Counted from the first letter of the stretch, positions 26,939 through 36,478 are shown. The stretch is DNA of 64,000 nt from Adhaeribacter aerolatus (GCF_007991635.1 NZ_BJYS01000002.1:1-64000); one strand, 5' to 3'. The notes: generated by a model from the letters alone, not told the origin. A program made the numbers and translations.

Positions 26939-27268
26939 TTAACAGCAGTCGCAGGATTCCAGGACCAGGGTAAATAACGCGTTAAACTGCGTCTTTACCT
27001 GTTTCATCATTTCCGGATTAAGGCAGTAGCAAACCTTTTGCCCGTCTATTTCGCCTTTTATCAGGCCAATGGCTTTTAATTCCTGTAAATGTTGCGACAC
27101 AGTGGTGCGGCTTAATGGTAAATCCAGCGCAATATCGCCGGAAATACAGGTTTTTTGCCGGGCCAGTAACTTGATTATAGCTATGCGGGCTGGGTGCGAA
27201 AGCGCTTTGGCTAAGGCAGCCAGTTGCTGTTCTTCGGCAGTAAAAGATGCTGCTTTGGAATAAGTCAT
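26939..27268 (-). CDS. arsR: ArsR family metalloregulatory repressor
   Basis: 109 aa with a winged helix-turn-helix: ALAKALSHPARIAIIKLLARQ, then DLPLSRTTVSQHLQELKAIGLIKG as recognition helix and wing. Cys residues occur at TCISGD near the start of helix 3 and in the tail ESCDCC, candidate arsenite ligands; CYCLNP adds another pair in the wing. It should repress its own operon and release DNA on binding As(III). An inverted repeat suited to its dimer lies 21 bp upstream of the start. Confidence 0.93.
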   Translation of the reverse strand: MTYSKAASFTAEEQQLAALAKALSHPARIAIIKLLARQKTCISGDIALDLPLSRTTVSQHLQELKAIGLIKGEIDGQKVCYCLNPEMMKQVKTQFNALFTLVLESCDCC

Positions 27269-27288
27269 TTTTTAAGATTAATTATCTT

Positions 27289-27313
27289 TGATGTATGTCG
27301 TAAACATACGTCA
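27289..27313 (-). promoter_or_regulatory. Probable ArsR operator
   Basis: Inverted repeat TGATGTATG-N7-CATACGTCA (8 of 9 positions symmetric) 21 bp before the arsR start. On the minus strand TATGTTTA within it is a near match to the -7 promoter box TAnnTTTG, so repressor binding would cover the promoter. Confidence 0.6.
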
Positions 27314-27422
27314 TAAATTTTAAAATTAAAATTGCAGACATCTATATTAAAGTGCCGTCGTTTAGCATAGTGCCAACTTAATTTGTTCTTAGCACGCCGC
27401 CGGCATAAATTATAGGTAAACC

Positions 27423-27461
27423 AAAAAGGCCGGATTCTCTTTAAATCACCCGGCCTTTTTA
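27423..27461 (-). terminator. Terminator downstream of the S41 peptidase gene
   Basis: Arms AAAAAGGCCGG and CCGGCCTTTTT (11 bp) around a loop of about 16 bases. It lies 28 bp past the stop at 27489 on the minus strand, and its T-run suits that direction. Confidence 0.75.
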
Positions 27462-27488
27462 AAGTTGCTGTTGGTAGTTTTATTTGGG

Positions 27489-28520
27489 TTAAGGAATAGC
27501 TTGCATTGCTTTTTCAAGCGCCTTATCTTTTCCGGCTAATACTTCGGCCTTGGTTTTTTTTACTAAAATATCGGGCGCAATGCCAATGCCTTCATAACTC
27601 TTACCATCTGCCGCCCGCATATCGTTCACGCTAATAGTATAGTACCAGCCGTTCGGTAATTCGCGGCGGGCCTGGTCGGAGTAACAGCCCAAGGTAGTAT
27701 CGCCAACTTGTACTACTGGTTTTGCTGCTTTAAGCGCCCAAATCAGTACTTCGCCGGAACTGGCCGTCCAGCGGTTGGTTAGTATCACAACGGGTTTGGT
27801 AAATGGGGTTTTGCCCTCGGGCTGCACATACCAGCTAACGGGTTGGGTAAAGTCGTTGTGGTTAGGGCCATTGCGTTTCCGACTGGTCATAAACAGGTTT
27901 TTAGACGTAGCAAACCGGCCGGCGATATAGGCCGCGTTTTTATCCAGGCCGCCCTCAAAATCCCGGAGGTCCAATACCAAACCATCTACTTCGTTAAAGC
28001 TACCTAAAATTTTATATAAGGCTTTTTCGTAGTAGGCTACACCAAAATCACTGTGTTTCAGGTGAAGATACCCTACGTGTGGCGAAAGCTTGCCGTACAC
28101 GAAATTATCGCCGTAGGTACTTACCTCGGTTAAATATTTTTCTTTCACTACCGTTAAGGAAAAGTCTTCGTGGGTTAATTTGCCGCCCAGGCCACCATCG
28201 TAGCGCATCGGGTTCGGCCCGGGTGCCAGCATGGTCAAATGACTGTCGTCGAGGTGGTCAAGCATTTCCGACAAAATCTTAAATAATTCGGCATCGGAAG
28301 TGGTGGGCTTTACCAGGGGACGGTACTGGTTGTAAAGAGCTTGCCAGTCGATATTTTTCACCTTTATAAAAGCCGATAGCCGGTCGTATTCCTGCCAGAG
28401 CATTTCGAAGTTCTGTTCCGGATTATTTGGAGTTGTTGGTCCTACTAAGGTCTTTTCGCAACCCGAAATACCCAGGAGCATCAGTAAATAAACTATTGAG
28501 GTTATTATATTCTTTTTCAT
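27489..28520 (-). CDS. S41 family peptidase, lipoprotein
   Basis: 343 aa. The N terminus is a lipoprotein signal (LLMLLGISGCEK, lipidation at the Cys near residue 21). A helical cap (about 40-95, WQEYDRLSAFIKVKNIDWQ) precedes the tail-specific protease core: LDLRDFEGGLDKNAAYIAGRF, catalytic Ser in NRWTASSGEVLIWALK, and the following Lys-bearing strand. C-terminal processing-type peptidases of this family degrade or trim periplasmic or outer-membrane proteins. No PDZ domain is evident, which is usual for this short lipoprotein subgroup. It is the last of three co-oriented genes (peptidase, barrel, peptidase). Confidence 0.88.
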   Translation of the reverse strand: MKKNIITSIVYLLMLLGISGCEKTLVGPTTPNNPEQNFEMLWQEYDRLSAFIKVKNIDWQALYNQYRPLVKPTTSDAELFKILSEMLDHLDDSHLTMLAPGPNPMRYDGGLGGKLTHEDFSLTVVKEKYLTEVSTYGDNFVYGKLSPHVGYLHLKHSDFGVAYYEKALYKILGSFNEVDGLVLDLRDFEGGLDKNAAYIAGRFATSKNLFMTSRKRNGPNHNDFTQPVSWYVQPEGKTPFTKPVVILTNRWTASSGEVLIWALKAAKPVVQVGDTTLGCYSDQARRELPNGWYYTISVNDMRAADGKSYEGIGIAPDILVKKTKAEVLAGKDKALEKAMQAIP

Positions 28521-28539
28521 GTTGGATTAACTTTAAAAT

Positions 28540-29376
28540 TTAAAACAAATAATTAACCTGGATATTCAGGGCCTGATTTAACACCCGGATAGGTTGGGGA
28601 TGGGTGTAATGCAGCCAGGTGAAATTATAAGCCAGCCCGGTTTGCCAATGGCGGCTTAACCGGTAGCTGTAAGCAGCGTGTAGGTTCAGGCGTTGGTAAT
28701 GATGCAGGGAAGTAAGTTGGCTTCCTTCGGTGAAAAATGCCTCAAAGTTGCCCCGCTCCGGGGCCGAAATAACATTGCTGTAAGGCATCCGCGACACAAT
28801 GGCTACTACTGGGAAGGAAGCCCCCATTTTAAATTGCTGCTTGGGGCTTAGCTTTTTTTCGTACTGAATAGCAGCATTGAGCGAGGCTGTGTTGATACCC
28901 ATGGTGCTCCAGAAGCCAATATTATCAGAATAGGCAATCCAGTTTTGCAGGGTGCCGCCTACAAATATCGATTTTGTGCCCCCGGTTTTCAGCCGCCGTA
29001 AATAACCCGCCTCCAGTTGGCCCACGTAAATGGTAGGGGCATGTAATAATTTGGTGGTAGTAGTTTCGCCGTAAAAGTCGGTACCGGTAAAAGTAAATTC
29101 GCGCATACCAATACCCTTGGGTAAAGCAGTACCCAGGTTCGCCTGAAAGTTAATAAAGGACCTGGATTTAGGAGCGCTGTGTTCGTAGGCGACCGCCACT
29201 CCGTTTAAGTTTGCCTGGTAAATAAGCGGTGAGGCTTGCTGGTCCAGGAAAGTAAGATGGCTGAGCCGGTAAGAAATGCTTAACTGGGATTGTTTAAGGT
29301 CTTGTGCACTAAGCGAGCCGAGGCTGCAGCAAAGCAGTACCGCCGCGAGCAAATGGGTAAAAGCGTTTTTTTTCAT
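28540..29376 (-). CDS. Outer-membrane beta-barrel protein of unknown function
   Basis: 278 aa from the ATG at 29376, which places a signal peptide (MKKNAFTHLL to SLSAQD) at the very start; an upstream ATG at 29409 adds 11 unlikely residues. The mature part is a series of amphipathic strands with aromatic ends, such as LSISYRLSHLTFL, RLNLHAAYSYRLSRHWQTGLAYNFTWL and the final LNIQVNYLF, whose terminal Phe is the outer-membrane assembly signal. No family is recognised. It lies 19 bp before the lipoprotein S41 peptidase and about 80 bp after another S41 peptidase, so it may be their substrate or partner (inference). Confidence 0.75.
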   Translation of the reverse strand: MKKNAFTHLLAAVLLCCSLGSLSAQDLKQSQLSISYRLSHLTFLDQQASPLIYQANLNGVAVAYEHSAPKSRSFINFQANLGTALPKGIGMREFTFTGTDFYGETTTTKLLHAPTIYVGQLEAGYLRRLKTGGTKSIFVGGTLQNWIAYSDNIGFWSTMGINTASLNAAIQYEKKLSPKQQFKMGASFPVVAIVSRMPYSNVISAPERGNFEAFFTEGSQLTSLHHYQRLNLHAAYSYRLSRHWQTGLAYNFTWLHYTHPQPIRVLNQALNIQVNYLF

Positions 29377-29458
29377 AGGTTTATTTTTTAGAGGGCAATA
29401 AAGTTCCACGCCGGATTTTTTGACCGGCTATTGAGGGTTAATAGAGTAGGTAAAGAAA

Positions 29459-30988
29459 TTAGTTAGAAACGGTTTTTTTCGGGGCGGATTGGAAGTTAGA
29501 GGCAGCCGCTTTTTTCTTTCGGATTAAATCCAGGGTAAAAGCTAGTTCGGCGTCTCGTTTTTGCAGTACATCGTCGATAGTAGGCGTTATGGGGTAATCA
29601 GGCAATACGCCTCTATCGGAGTAAGGGTAACCCGAAACAGCCATGTGGTAGCCCCACTGCGGAACGGCAAGTTCTATGCCGGTATGCGGCAGCACGGCTA
29701 CTACAAAAAAGCCGCTGGTATTGCCGTAATAACCGCCGCCGGTTTCCCGGCCCACAAAAGTCGCCCGCTTATGATGGTGGGCAATGGCGGCAAATTCTGT
29801 AATAACCGAAAAGCTGTAGCCATCGGTTAAAATATAAACATCACCTTTAAACGGATGTGACTGAGGTTTTTGCTCTTTCAGCGTTCTTTTGAAACGGAAG
29901 GTATAGCCGCCGTCTTTCGTTTTTGTTAACAAAAAGCGCCGGTAAACCGGAAAATATTTGGGTACCCAGGCAATGTGTTCGGCAAAGCTGAATTTCTTTT
30001 TTTGCGCTACTTTTAGCTGGTCGTAATACCGGAAAGGCTTTTGGGTGAGATAAGAGTAGAGCAGGGCACCCCAGCGATCTACGCCGCCTTCATTGCCGCG
30101 TACATCAATAACCAAATGTTGAATATTTTTGGCATTAATCTGCCAAAAAGTGTCTTTCAAATATTTTTCAACGTCCATTTCGTTTTTATAAATATTGAAA
30201 TGGTCGATGGTTAACAAAGCGGTACTGTTGTCTTTATATTCCAGCCGGATAGGTAATTGTTTAGGTTTTTCAGTTTCTTTTTCCCGTTTTTGAATAGTAG
30301 CTAAATTAATAGCAGGTACCTGAGCGATTTTAATAGCCGTTTCGTTTTTTGGTCGGTACGCAATGTTATAAGTAGCCGAAGCCCCCACGTAGGTGCCGTA
30401 GTAGAAAGGAAAAAACTTATTTAACGATTGGTATTTTATGGCCTGACTGTTGCCATCGGCAAAGTAAACGGTGGGCAATAATTCTTGAATGAGTTCCGAA
30501 ATGGGTTGGTTATTAATGGCTAATATTTCGGCGCCCAGCGGAATATTGTTTGTGCCGGCGTTATTGTGAACCAGATGAGCTTGGGTTGGCGTAAAATATA
30601 ATTCCAGCGGAAATAGTTTATCCAGGTTATAATAATATTGCCAGTGCGGGCGCACGTGCGGCATATATTTTATATGACCATCTTTAATAGCCGCAATAAT
30701 GGGCGTAGCGGCTACATAAAATTGCTGCTGCGTCATGGGCTGATTCAGCGTTTGGCCAATGCTGTCGAACAGCACATCAAAACGTGCTTTAGGGGTATAG
30801 CGGTAAAAGCCCGGGTGCGATTCGTCCAGAATAGTACGCATCAGTTTCAGGTCGGCTTGCAACTCGGCCGGTGTAAATTGTTTAGCCGGATCAATGGGAG
30901 TTTTGGCGGGCTGACTCATGCTTTTAAATGAGCCCAGCAAGAACAGCGAGGTAAAAAAACAGTGTTTCAAGAAGTTGATTTTTTTCAT
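29459..30988 (-). CDS. S41 family peptidase with PDZ-like region
   Basis: 509 aa from the ATG at 30988, which starts a standard signal peptide (MKKINFLKHCFFTSLFLLG); a longer frame to 31171 has no sign of coding use. A helical N-terminal domain (FTPAELQADLKLMRTILDESHPGFYRYT) is typical of Bacteroidota S41 enzymes. A PDZ-like segment includes IPLGAEILAINNQPISE. The protease core shows LVIDVRGNEGGVDRWG and the nucleophile region YILTDGYSFSVITEFAAI with ETGGGYYGNTSG after it. It probably acts in the periplasm. Located downstream of a membrane-bound AraC regulator on the same strand, which may control it. Confidence 0.88.
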   Translation of the reverse strand: MKKINFLKHCFFTSLFLLGSFKSMSQPAKTPIDPAKQFTPAELQADLKLMRTILDESHPGFYRYTPKARFDVLFDSIGQTLNQPMTQQQFYVAATPIIAAIKDGHIKYMPHVRPHWQYYYNLDKLFPLELYFTPTQAHLVHNNAGTNNIPLGAEILAINNQPISELIQELLPTVYFADGNSQAIKYQSLNKFFPFYYGTYVGASATYNIAYRPKNETAIKIAQVPAINLATIQKREKETEKPKQLPIRLEYKDNSTALLTIDHFNIYKNEMDVEKYLKDTFWQINAKNIQHLVIDVRGNEGGVDRWGALLYSYLTQKPFRYYDQLKVAQKKKFSFAEHIAWVPKYFPVYRRFLLTKTKDGGYTFRFKRTLKEQKPQSHPFKGDVYILTDGYSFSVITEFAAIAHHHKRATFVGRETGGGYYGNTSGFFVVAVLPHTGIELAVPQWGYHMAVSGYPYSDRGVLPDYPITPTIDDVLQKRDAELAFTLDLIRKKKAAASNFQSAPKKTVSN

Positions 30989-31097
30989 GGTTTTAGACTG
31001 ATAGAACACTGCAAAACTAAATTTTGAGAAGGTGCGTGTCGTCTTACCCGCTAAGTTCAGACCTCTTTTAAAGCTTAATAAAGCCAATCCGCTAAGT

Positions 31098-32336
31098 TCA
31101 GCCGTTTTGGACGGTATGGTTCCGGACGTATTCCGAAGGGGTTTGGCCCGTTTGTTTTTTGAAAACCGCATTAAAAGTGGCCTTAGAATTAAAACCGGCT
31201 TCTTCGGCTACCGCCAGGTTGGTCAGGTGCCGGTACTTCGGATTAACCAGCATCAGTTGGGCCTCGGCTACCCGGTACTGGTTAATAAAATCATAAAAAT
31301 TTTTACCCAAGCGGTCGTTAATTACCTGCGAGAGGTGGTGTTTCGGCAGCCCAATACTATCGGCTAATTCCTGTATGGTAATATTGCTTTCGCGGTAAGG
31401 TTTCTCCGTTTCCATAAAGGCCAGCAATTGATCCAAATAAGCCTGGCTTTCTGTTTCTTTTAAAATTGATTTCTGATATTTTTTGTTTTGGGCAACAACC
31501 GGCGGGCTGGTCGCCGGTGATAAGTCTGGTACCGAAACAGCTTCCGGTTCGGGTTGTATTTGGGCTAATTCTAACTCTAAGTCCTGGTTTATTTGTGATG
31601 CGGTTTCGGTAAAAATGCGTGGCTGGGCCAGGGTTTTGTAGCCAATCCAGTAAATAAGAATAATAACAAACCAATAATGAATGTGGTAATGGTAAATTTC
31701 GGTTAGTACCGGTATGGTCCACTTTTTGGCGTAAAAAGCAACCGTAGCTAAGAACAAAATAATCAACAAAGCATAAATAAATTGCTTCAGCCATTGCAAC
31801 CGTATTTTCTCCAACTCCGAAAAAGTATCTAATATTTTGCGCTCGTATCTTTTTAAGGCTCCCGCCGAAAGCACTAAATAAAAAAGAATCAGGAATAAGG
31901 TAACTTGGCCCAGCCAACCAAAATCATCCTGACGGGCTAATTCAAAATCGTTCAGGTAAGCTATTTTTTCGGTGCGGGACTTTAAGTAATAAGGCAGTAA
32001 GTAAATAAAGGTGAGGCAAAAAGGAATAAAATGTACTAGGTCAGTCCGTTTAAATTGGGGCCGTTCGTGCGTTAATTTTTGGGTGAATAAATAGATAAGC
32101 GGACCTAAAAGCATGGGCAACAACCAGCTAACTTTGCTCAGGTGCGGAAAAGCCAGAAAGAACTCGCGGGTATCAAACGCTACCAGAGTAGATTGAAAGG
32201 AGATGATTATGATGAGGCCAGCCAGCAGACGATTAGCCAATTGGTTGGCTTGCCGGGTTGCCAGCAAAAAAGCCAGGAACAAACCTTGCACCGCCCCACC
32301 TACCAAAATAATCTGCAAAACCTGCACTACCGACAT
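31098..32336 (-). CDS. Membrane-anchored AraC family transcriptional regulator
   Basis: 412 aa. The N-terminal half has about seven hydrophobic helices (for example ILVGGAVQGLFLAFLLAT, LLAGLIIIISFQSTLVAF, FWFVIILIYWIGYK-like), resembling a 7TM sensor. A variable linker rich in Glu/Pro follows (about 255-300). The C-terminal DNA-binding domain (about 310-412) contains two helix-turn-helix units: ITIQELADSIGLPKHHLSQVIND and NLAVAEEAGFNSKATFNAVFKKQTGQTPSEYV, the AraC signature. Members of this class sense envelope or extracellular cues. It precedes the S41/barrel genes on the same strand with a gap of 109 bp. Confidence 0.9.
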   Translation of the reverse strand: MSVVQVLQIILVGGAVQGLFLAFLLATRQANQLANRLLAGLIIIISFQSTLVAFDTREFFLAFPHLSKVSWLLPMLLGPLIYLFTQKLTHERPQFKRTDLVHFIPFCLTFIYLLPYYLKSRTEKIAYLNDFELARQDDFGWLGQVTLFLILFYLVLSAGALKRYERKILDTFSELEKIRLQWLKQFIYALLIILFLATVAFYAKKWTIPVLTEIYHYHIHYWFVIILIYWIGYKTLAQPRIFTETASQINQDLELELAQIQPEPEAVSVPDLSPATSPPVVAQNKKYQKSILKETESQAYLDQLLAFMETEKPYRESNITIQELADSIGLPKHHLSQVINDRLGKNFYDFINQYRVAEAQLMLVNPKYRHLTNLAVAEEAGFNSKATFNAVFKKQTGQTPSEYVRNHTVQNG

Positions 32337-32462
32337 AAAATCCGGGCTCGAAATAAATTAACCAAATTTATAGATTTTGCCGCGATTGGTAAATATTTCA
32401 GCTCGTAAATACTACCTAATGCCCTATAAAATAGGACTGGCGCTTAAGTGTACATTATTGGT

Positions 32463-32537
32463 AATCCTGAGTTTGTAGAAGGATCTATAACAGCATTGTA
32501 AAGTAGTTATTAGCTATTTCGACAAGCTCAACATGAC
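32463..32537. repeat. Degenerate hairpin repeat (CCTGAG...TTGT..GAAGG type)
   Basis: CCTGAGTTTGTAGAA near 32467 and TTCGACAAGCTCAAC near 32519 are imperfect complements. Both match the pattern of a repeat commonly seen in Bacteroidota spacers. The surrounding 32337-32740 spacer (404 bp) holds no other feature. Confidence 0.5.
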
Positions 32538-32740
32538 CACAATAATGTAAGCGCATAAACTTCCTAATAGTGGTATAAATTCCTGCGTTTCGTGCCAGCT
32601 TTAAGATAAGGTTTGGGTAAAGCTTTGTAATATTCCGAATGGAATTTTATCGGTTTGCCAGATGTGTTTACGCTTAAGGATGAATAATAATTTAGGTATG
32701 GCTTTCTAGTTTAAGACAGCCGTTAGTTTATCCAAAAAGA

Positions 32741-34189
32741 TTATAAACTGGGTGTGGCTCGAATATTAAAGACATCTTTCAGCGCGCGGCGGGCAGCGTG
32801 GTAACCGCACATGCCGTGTACACCACCGCCTGGTGGGGTGGAGGAAGAACAGATGTAAATGCCTTTGGCCGACGTCCGGTAAGGCGAAAGCCGCAGGGCT
32901 GGCCGGGTAAAAAGTTGCCCAATATCAATAATGCCGCCGTTTATGTCGCCGCCAATATAATTGTTGTTATAAGCCTGCATCTGGGCGGTATTCATGGTAT
33001 GGCGGTGCAAGATTATATCCCCGAAGCCGGGGGCAAAGCGCTCTACCTGATTTTCGATGGCGGCGGTCATGTCTTTTTCGGAGCCGTTGGGTACGTGGCA
33101 GTAAGCCCAGGCTGTATGTTGGCCCGCCGGTGCGCGGGTGGCATCGAACAAGCTTTGTTGAGCCAAAAGCACAAATGGTTTTTCGGGATGATGGCCCCTG
33201 GAAGTTAATTTCTCGGAGGCCGCAATTTCTTCCAGGGTATTGCCTAAATGCACGGTGCCGGCTTGCCGGACTTCGGGGGCGTTAAAAGGAATGGGACCAG
33301 CTAACGCCCAATCTATTTTAAATACACCCATGCCGTAGCGGTATCGTTGCAATTGCCATTTATAAACCGATGAAAATTGGTGACCGGCAATTTGCAATAA
33401 CTGTTTGGGCGTAACATCCAGCAACACCGCGTGGGAAGAAGGCAATTCTTTTAAAGATTTTACATAAGTATTTGGTTCTATTTTTCCGCCCAACGAAATA
33501 AAATAAGCCGCTAAGGCATTAGCAATAGCCTGCGAACCGCCTTTGGGCATTGGCCAACCGTGCAAATGCCCCATTGCCATTAGTACCAATCCAATGGCTG
33601 AAGTGGTAGCATTTGACAAAGGTTGAATAGAATGAGCAGCCATACCAGCCCAAAGTCCCCGGGCCTTCTTCGTTTTGAAGTAGCGGTTAGCCAGAAAGTT
33701 TGCCGAAGTAAGCGCATTTAAGCCGAAACGAGCCATCGCAAAAGGATTGCGAGGAATGCGTAACGGTCCTAATACCGCGGTTGCTAATCCGGGCCAATCT
33801 TTTACCAAAGGCGCTAACAAATTCTGGTAAGCTTGCGCATCAGCCCCAAGTAAATGAGCGGTTTCGGTTAATGATTTGCCTAAAATAGCGGCAGTACCAT
33901 CATCGAAGGGATGAGCCGCGGCAACCGGCGGATAAATATATTCCAAACCATGGGCTTGAAGCGGCAAGGTTTTAAAAAAGGGTGACTCAGCGGCCAGCGG
34001 GTGAATAGCCGAACAAATATCGTGAACAAAGCCCGGTAGAGTTAATTCAGCGGAGCGTAAACCCCCGCCAATCGTAGCTTTAGCCTCCAGCAACAAAACC
34101 GATAACCCGGACTGTTGTAAAGTAATGGCTGCGGCCAAACCGTTAGGACCGCTGCCTACTACTACCGCATCAAAATCACGTTTAGTCAA
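32741..34189 (-). CDS. FAD-dependent oxidoreductase, phytoene desaturase-like
   Basis: 482 aa. The Rossmann FAD motif is DAVVVGSGPNGLAAAITLQQSG, followed by LLLEAKATIGGGLRSAEL, the dinucleotide-binding extension of amine oxidase/phytoene desaturase proteins. GFVHDICSAIHPLAAESPFF is characteristic of the CrtI-like NAD(P)/FAD oxidoreductases that are not in carotenoid clusters. The C terminus has the second FAD contact (YICSSSTPPGGGVHGMCGYHAARRAL). Isomerisation or desaturation of a lipid or isoprenoid is typical of the family, but no carotenoid gene is near and the substrate is unknown. It stands alone, with CorA about 100 bp upstream on the same strand. Confidence 0.88.
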   Translation of the reverse strand: MTKRDFDAVVVGSGPNGLAAAITLQQSGLSVLLLEAKATIGGGLRSAELTLPGFVHDICSAIHPLAAESPFFKTLPLQAHGLEYIYPPVAAAHPFDDGTAAILGKSLTETAHLLGADAQAYQNLLAPLVKDWPGLATAVLGPLRIPRNPFAMARFGLNALTSANFLANRYFKTKKARGLWAGMAAHSIQPLSNATTSAIGLVLMAMGHLHGWPMPKGGSQAIANALAAYFISLGGKIEPNTYVKSLKELPSSHAVLLDVTPKQLLQIAGHQFSSVYKWQLQRYRYGMGVFKIDWALAGPIPFNAPEVRQAGTVHLGNTLEEIAASEKLTSRGHHPEKPFVLLAQQSLFDATRAPAGQHTAWAYCHVPNGSEKDMTAAIENQVERFAPGFGDIILHRHTMNTAQMQAYNNNYIGGDINGGIIDIGQLFTRPALRLSPYRTSAKGIYICSSSTPPGGGVHGMCGYHAARRALKDVFNIRATPSL

Positions 34190-34291
34190 ATTATTTTATC
34201 TAAAATATAGCTGGCAAGGTATACTCATTTACCTAATAAAGGGTTAAAATATTCAGAATTATTCCGGATTAATAACAACAAGAAATCGGCT

Positions 34292-35269
34292 TTACAGCCA
34301 GCCTGATTGCTTGAAATGCCGGTAAAGGAAAACACAGGTGCCGGCAATAAATACAAGTACCACCGGGTAGCCAAACCGCCAGTTCAGTTCCGGAATAAAT
34401 TCGAAGTTCATGCCGTAGATGCCCGCAATGGCCGTGGGTACGCCCAGAATGGCCGCCCAACCGGCAAATTTTTTGGAAACCTCGTTCTGCGAAATAGAAA
34501 TAAGCGAGAAATTAACTTCGAGTACACTGGTAAGCAGCTCGCGGGTGGTATCTATCATTTCGTTTATCCGGATGGCGTGGTCGTAAATATCGCGGAAGTA
34601 GGGGCGGGTTTCTTCCGGAATTATGGTAGAGTCGAAGCGCATCAGGCGGTTGCAAATATCTATCAGCGGCGAAACGGCCCGCTTTATTTCCAGTAGTTCC
34701 CTTTTTAGCTGGTAAATTTGGGTAATGGTTTCGCGATTGGGTTTGCCGCTGAAAACATCGGCCTCCAGTTTTTCCAACTCTTCGCCTAAAGTCTGAATAA
34801 TAGGAAAATATTGATCGACAATGGCATCCATAACGGCATAAAGGGCAAAGAACGGACCTTTGCGCAACAAGTGCGGCGTGCTTTCGCACCGGGTTCGCAC
34901 GTCGCTGTAAGAAAAAGTAGAGCCATGCCGTACCGTTACAATAAAATTTACGCCTACAAAAAAGTGTGTTTCGCCAAAGGTAATCTCGCGTTGCCCTTCC
35001 TGCAACTGGGCCGTGCGCAGTACAATAAAGAAAGTGTCGCCGTACGTTTCAATTTTAGGCCGCTGGTGGGCACGGTGGGCATCTTCAATAGCCAAGTCGT
35101 GTAAGCCAAACTCTTGCTGGGCTTCGGCCAGCAAAGCTTCGTCGGGCTCGTTTAGTCCAATCCAAACAAATTTATCGGTTTGCTGGAGTATTTTGCCAAT
35201 GTCGTTTACTTTGAGGTTGGCTATCCGGTGGCCATCTGCATAGGCAGCACAATTTATGACGGCGCTCAT
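34292..35269 (-). CDS. corA: Magnesium/cobalt transporter CorA
   Basis: 325 aa. A long cytoplasmic alpha/beta funnel (residues 1-about 260) includes WIGLNEPDEALLAEAQQEFGLHDLAIEDAHRAHQRPK and the stalk helix. Two C-terminal membrane helices follow, the first ending in the selectivity signature YGMNF (residues about 285-289), the second VVLVFIAGTCVFLYRHF with the basic tail. Pentamers mediate electrophoretic Mg2+ uptake. The gene is monocistronic as far as spacing shows. Confidence 0.93.
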   Translation of the reverse strand: MSAVINCAAYADGHRIANLKVNDIGKILQQTDKFVWIGLNEPDEALLAEAQQEFGLHDLAIEDAHRAHQRPKIETYGDTFFIVLRTAQLQEGQREITFGETHFFVGVNFIVTVRHGSTFSYSDVRTRCESTPHLLRKGPFFALYAVMDAIVDQYFPIIQTLGEELEKLEADVFSGKPNRETITQIYQLKRELLEIKRAVSPLIDICNRLMRFDSTIIPEETRPYFRDIYDHAIRINEMIDTTRELLTSVLEVNFSLISISQNEVSKKFAGWAAILGVPTAIAGIYGMNFEFIPELNWRFGYPVVLVFIAGTCVFLYRHFKQSGWL

Positions 35270-35420
35270 ACCTCAATCTATAAAATAGTTGGCAAATATT
35301 CACTGCTCCGCGTTAAATAATAACGAGTTTAAGCTGTAGCAAAAGGCATCAGCTAAAGAGAATGTTTTAAATATTGTAATAGTCTGCGCCAGAACTAGCC
35401 AGAAGCCAATCTAAGAAAAC

Positions 35421-35462
35421 AAACTACCCGAACCCTGCCTTAACTAAGGCGGGGAACTAAGT
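35421..35462 (-). repeat. REP-like palindrome, family 1 (diverged copy)
   Basis: CCTGCCTTA-AC-TAAGGCGGGG hairpin preceded by AACTACCCG. The middle pair is G:C where other copies have T:A, so the stem is kept by compensating change. It lies in the 321-bp spacer between divergent corA and the EamA gene, which shows nothing else. Confidence 0.65.
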
Positions 35463-35590
35463 TGCCTTTTTCTACAGTATTTACTTCAGATAAGTTGTAA
35501 CCTTATCTATATTAAATATTAAGTAAAATTGCCCACTGCCTGTTTGGTATTAAATTATTTACTTTGCCGGCGTAAATATTAAACCTGTGT

Positions 35591-36478
35591 ATGCGCCAGT
35601 TACTGCCCGGATTACTTTTTGCCATGCTGTGGGCCTCGGCTTCGGTAGCAACTAAAATAGGAATCCAGGCGGCCGATCCGCTGGTGCTGGCTTTGGTCCG
35701 GTTCCTGATTGCCGGTACCCTGATGCTGGTTTATGCTTATTTTTTGCAGCCCGGCGGCAATCCAATGCCCCGCGGCGTACAATGGCGCTATATAATGGTC
35801 TTTGCGCTATTAAATACTACCATTTACCTGGGCGCTTTTGTGCTGGCATTAAAGCAGGTTTCGGCTGGAATCGGCAGTTTATCTACGGCTACTAATCCTT
35901 TATTTATTACCTTACTTTCGGCGGTTTGGCTGCAGCGGACCTTAAAGTGGTACGAAGGAGCCGGTATTTTGCTGGGGCTGGCCGGCGTAGCGCTGGCTAC
36001 TTACCCGTTGCTACAAACCAGCCACGCTACTCTTACGGGGTTGTTAATATTACTAACAGGCATGGTATCGGTTTCGGCGGCTACAGTTTATTATGCGCGC
36101 ATAACCTGGAATTTACCGGCGTTGGTTATTAATGGCTGGCAGGTATTAATTGGGGGTATTTTTCTGCTGCCTTTTACTTTGTTTACTGCCAATATTAGTG
36201 CCACCCGCTGGAATGCGCAGTTTTGGGGTGGGGTGCTTTGGCTCATCGGGCCGGTTTCGATTGTGGCTTTGCAACTCTGGTTTTTCCTGGTGCGGCAAGA
36301 TACCGTAAGGGCTTCGCTCTGGTTATTTCTCTGCCCAATTTTTGGCTTTGTTTACTCCTGGGCATTATTAGGTGAGCCCATTACAGGTTATACGTACGCC
36401 GGAACGGCTATGGTAATTGCCGGGTTGGTGCTGGCCCAGCGCGAAAAACTGCGTCGTACCAAAGTGGCTGAAGCCTGA
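35591..36478 (+). CDS. DMT superfamily (EamA) transporter
   Basis: 295 aa, ten predicted membrane helices in two EamA repeats (about 1-135 and 145-285). Typical signatures are ASASVATKIGIQAADPLVLALVRF at the start, ALKQVSAGIGSLSTATNPLFITLLSAVWL in helix 4 and ALLGEPITGYTYAGTAMVIAGLVLAQR near the end. Such proteins export amino acids, nucleobases or other small metabolites; the substrate is not predictable. It is monocistronic. Confidence 0.9.
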   Translation: MRQLLPGLLFAMLWASASVATKIGIQAADPLVLALVRFLIAGTLMLVYAYFLQPGGNPMPRGVQWRYIMVFALLNTTIYLGAFVLALKQVSAGIGSLSTATNPLFITLLSAVWLQRTLKWYEGAGILLGLAGVALATYPLLQTSHATLTGLLILLTGMVSVSAATVYYARITWNLPALVINGWQVLIGGIFLLPFTLFTANISATRWNAQFWGGVLWLIGPVSIVALQLWFFLVRQDTVRASLWLFLCPIFGFVYSWALLGEPITGYTYAGTAMVIAGLVLAQREKLRRTKVAEA

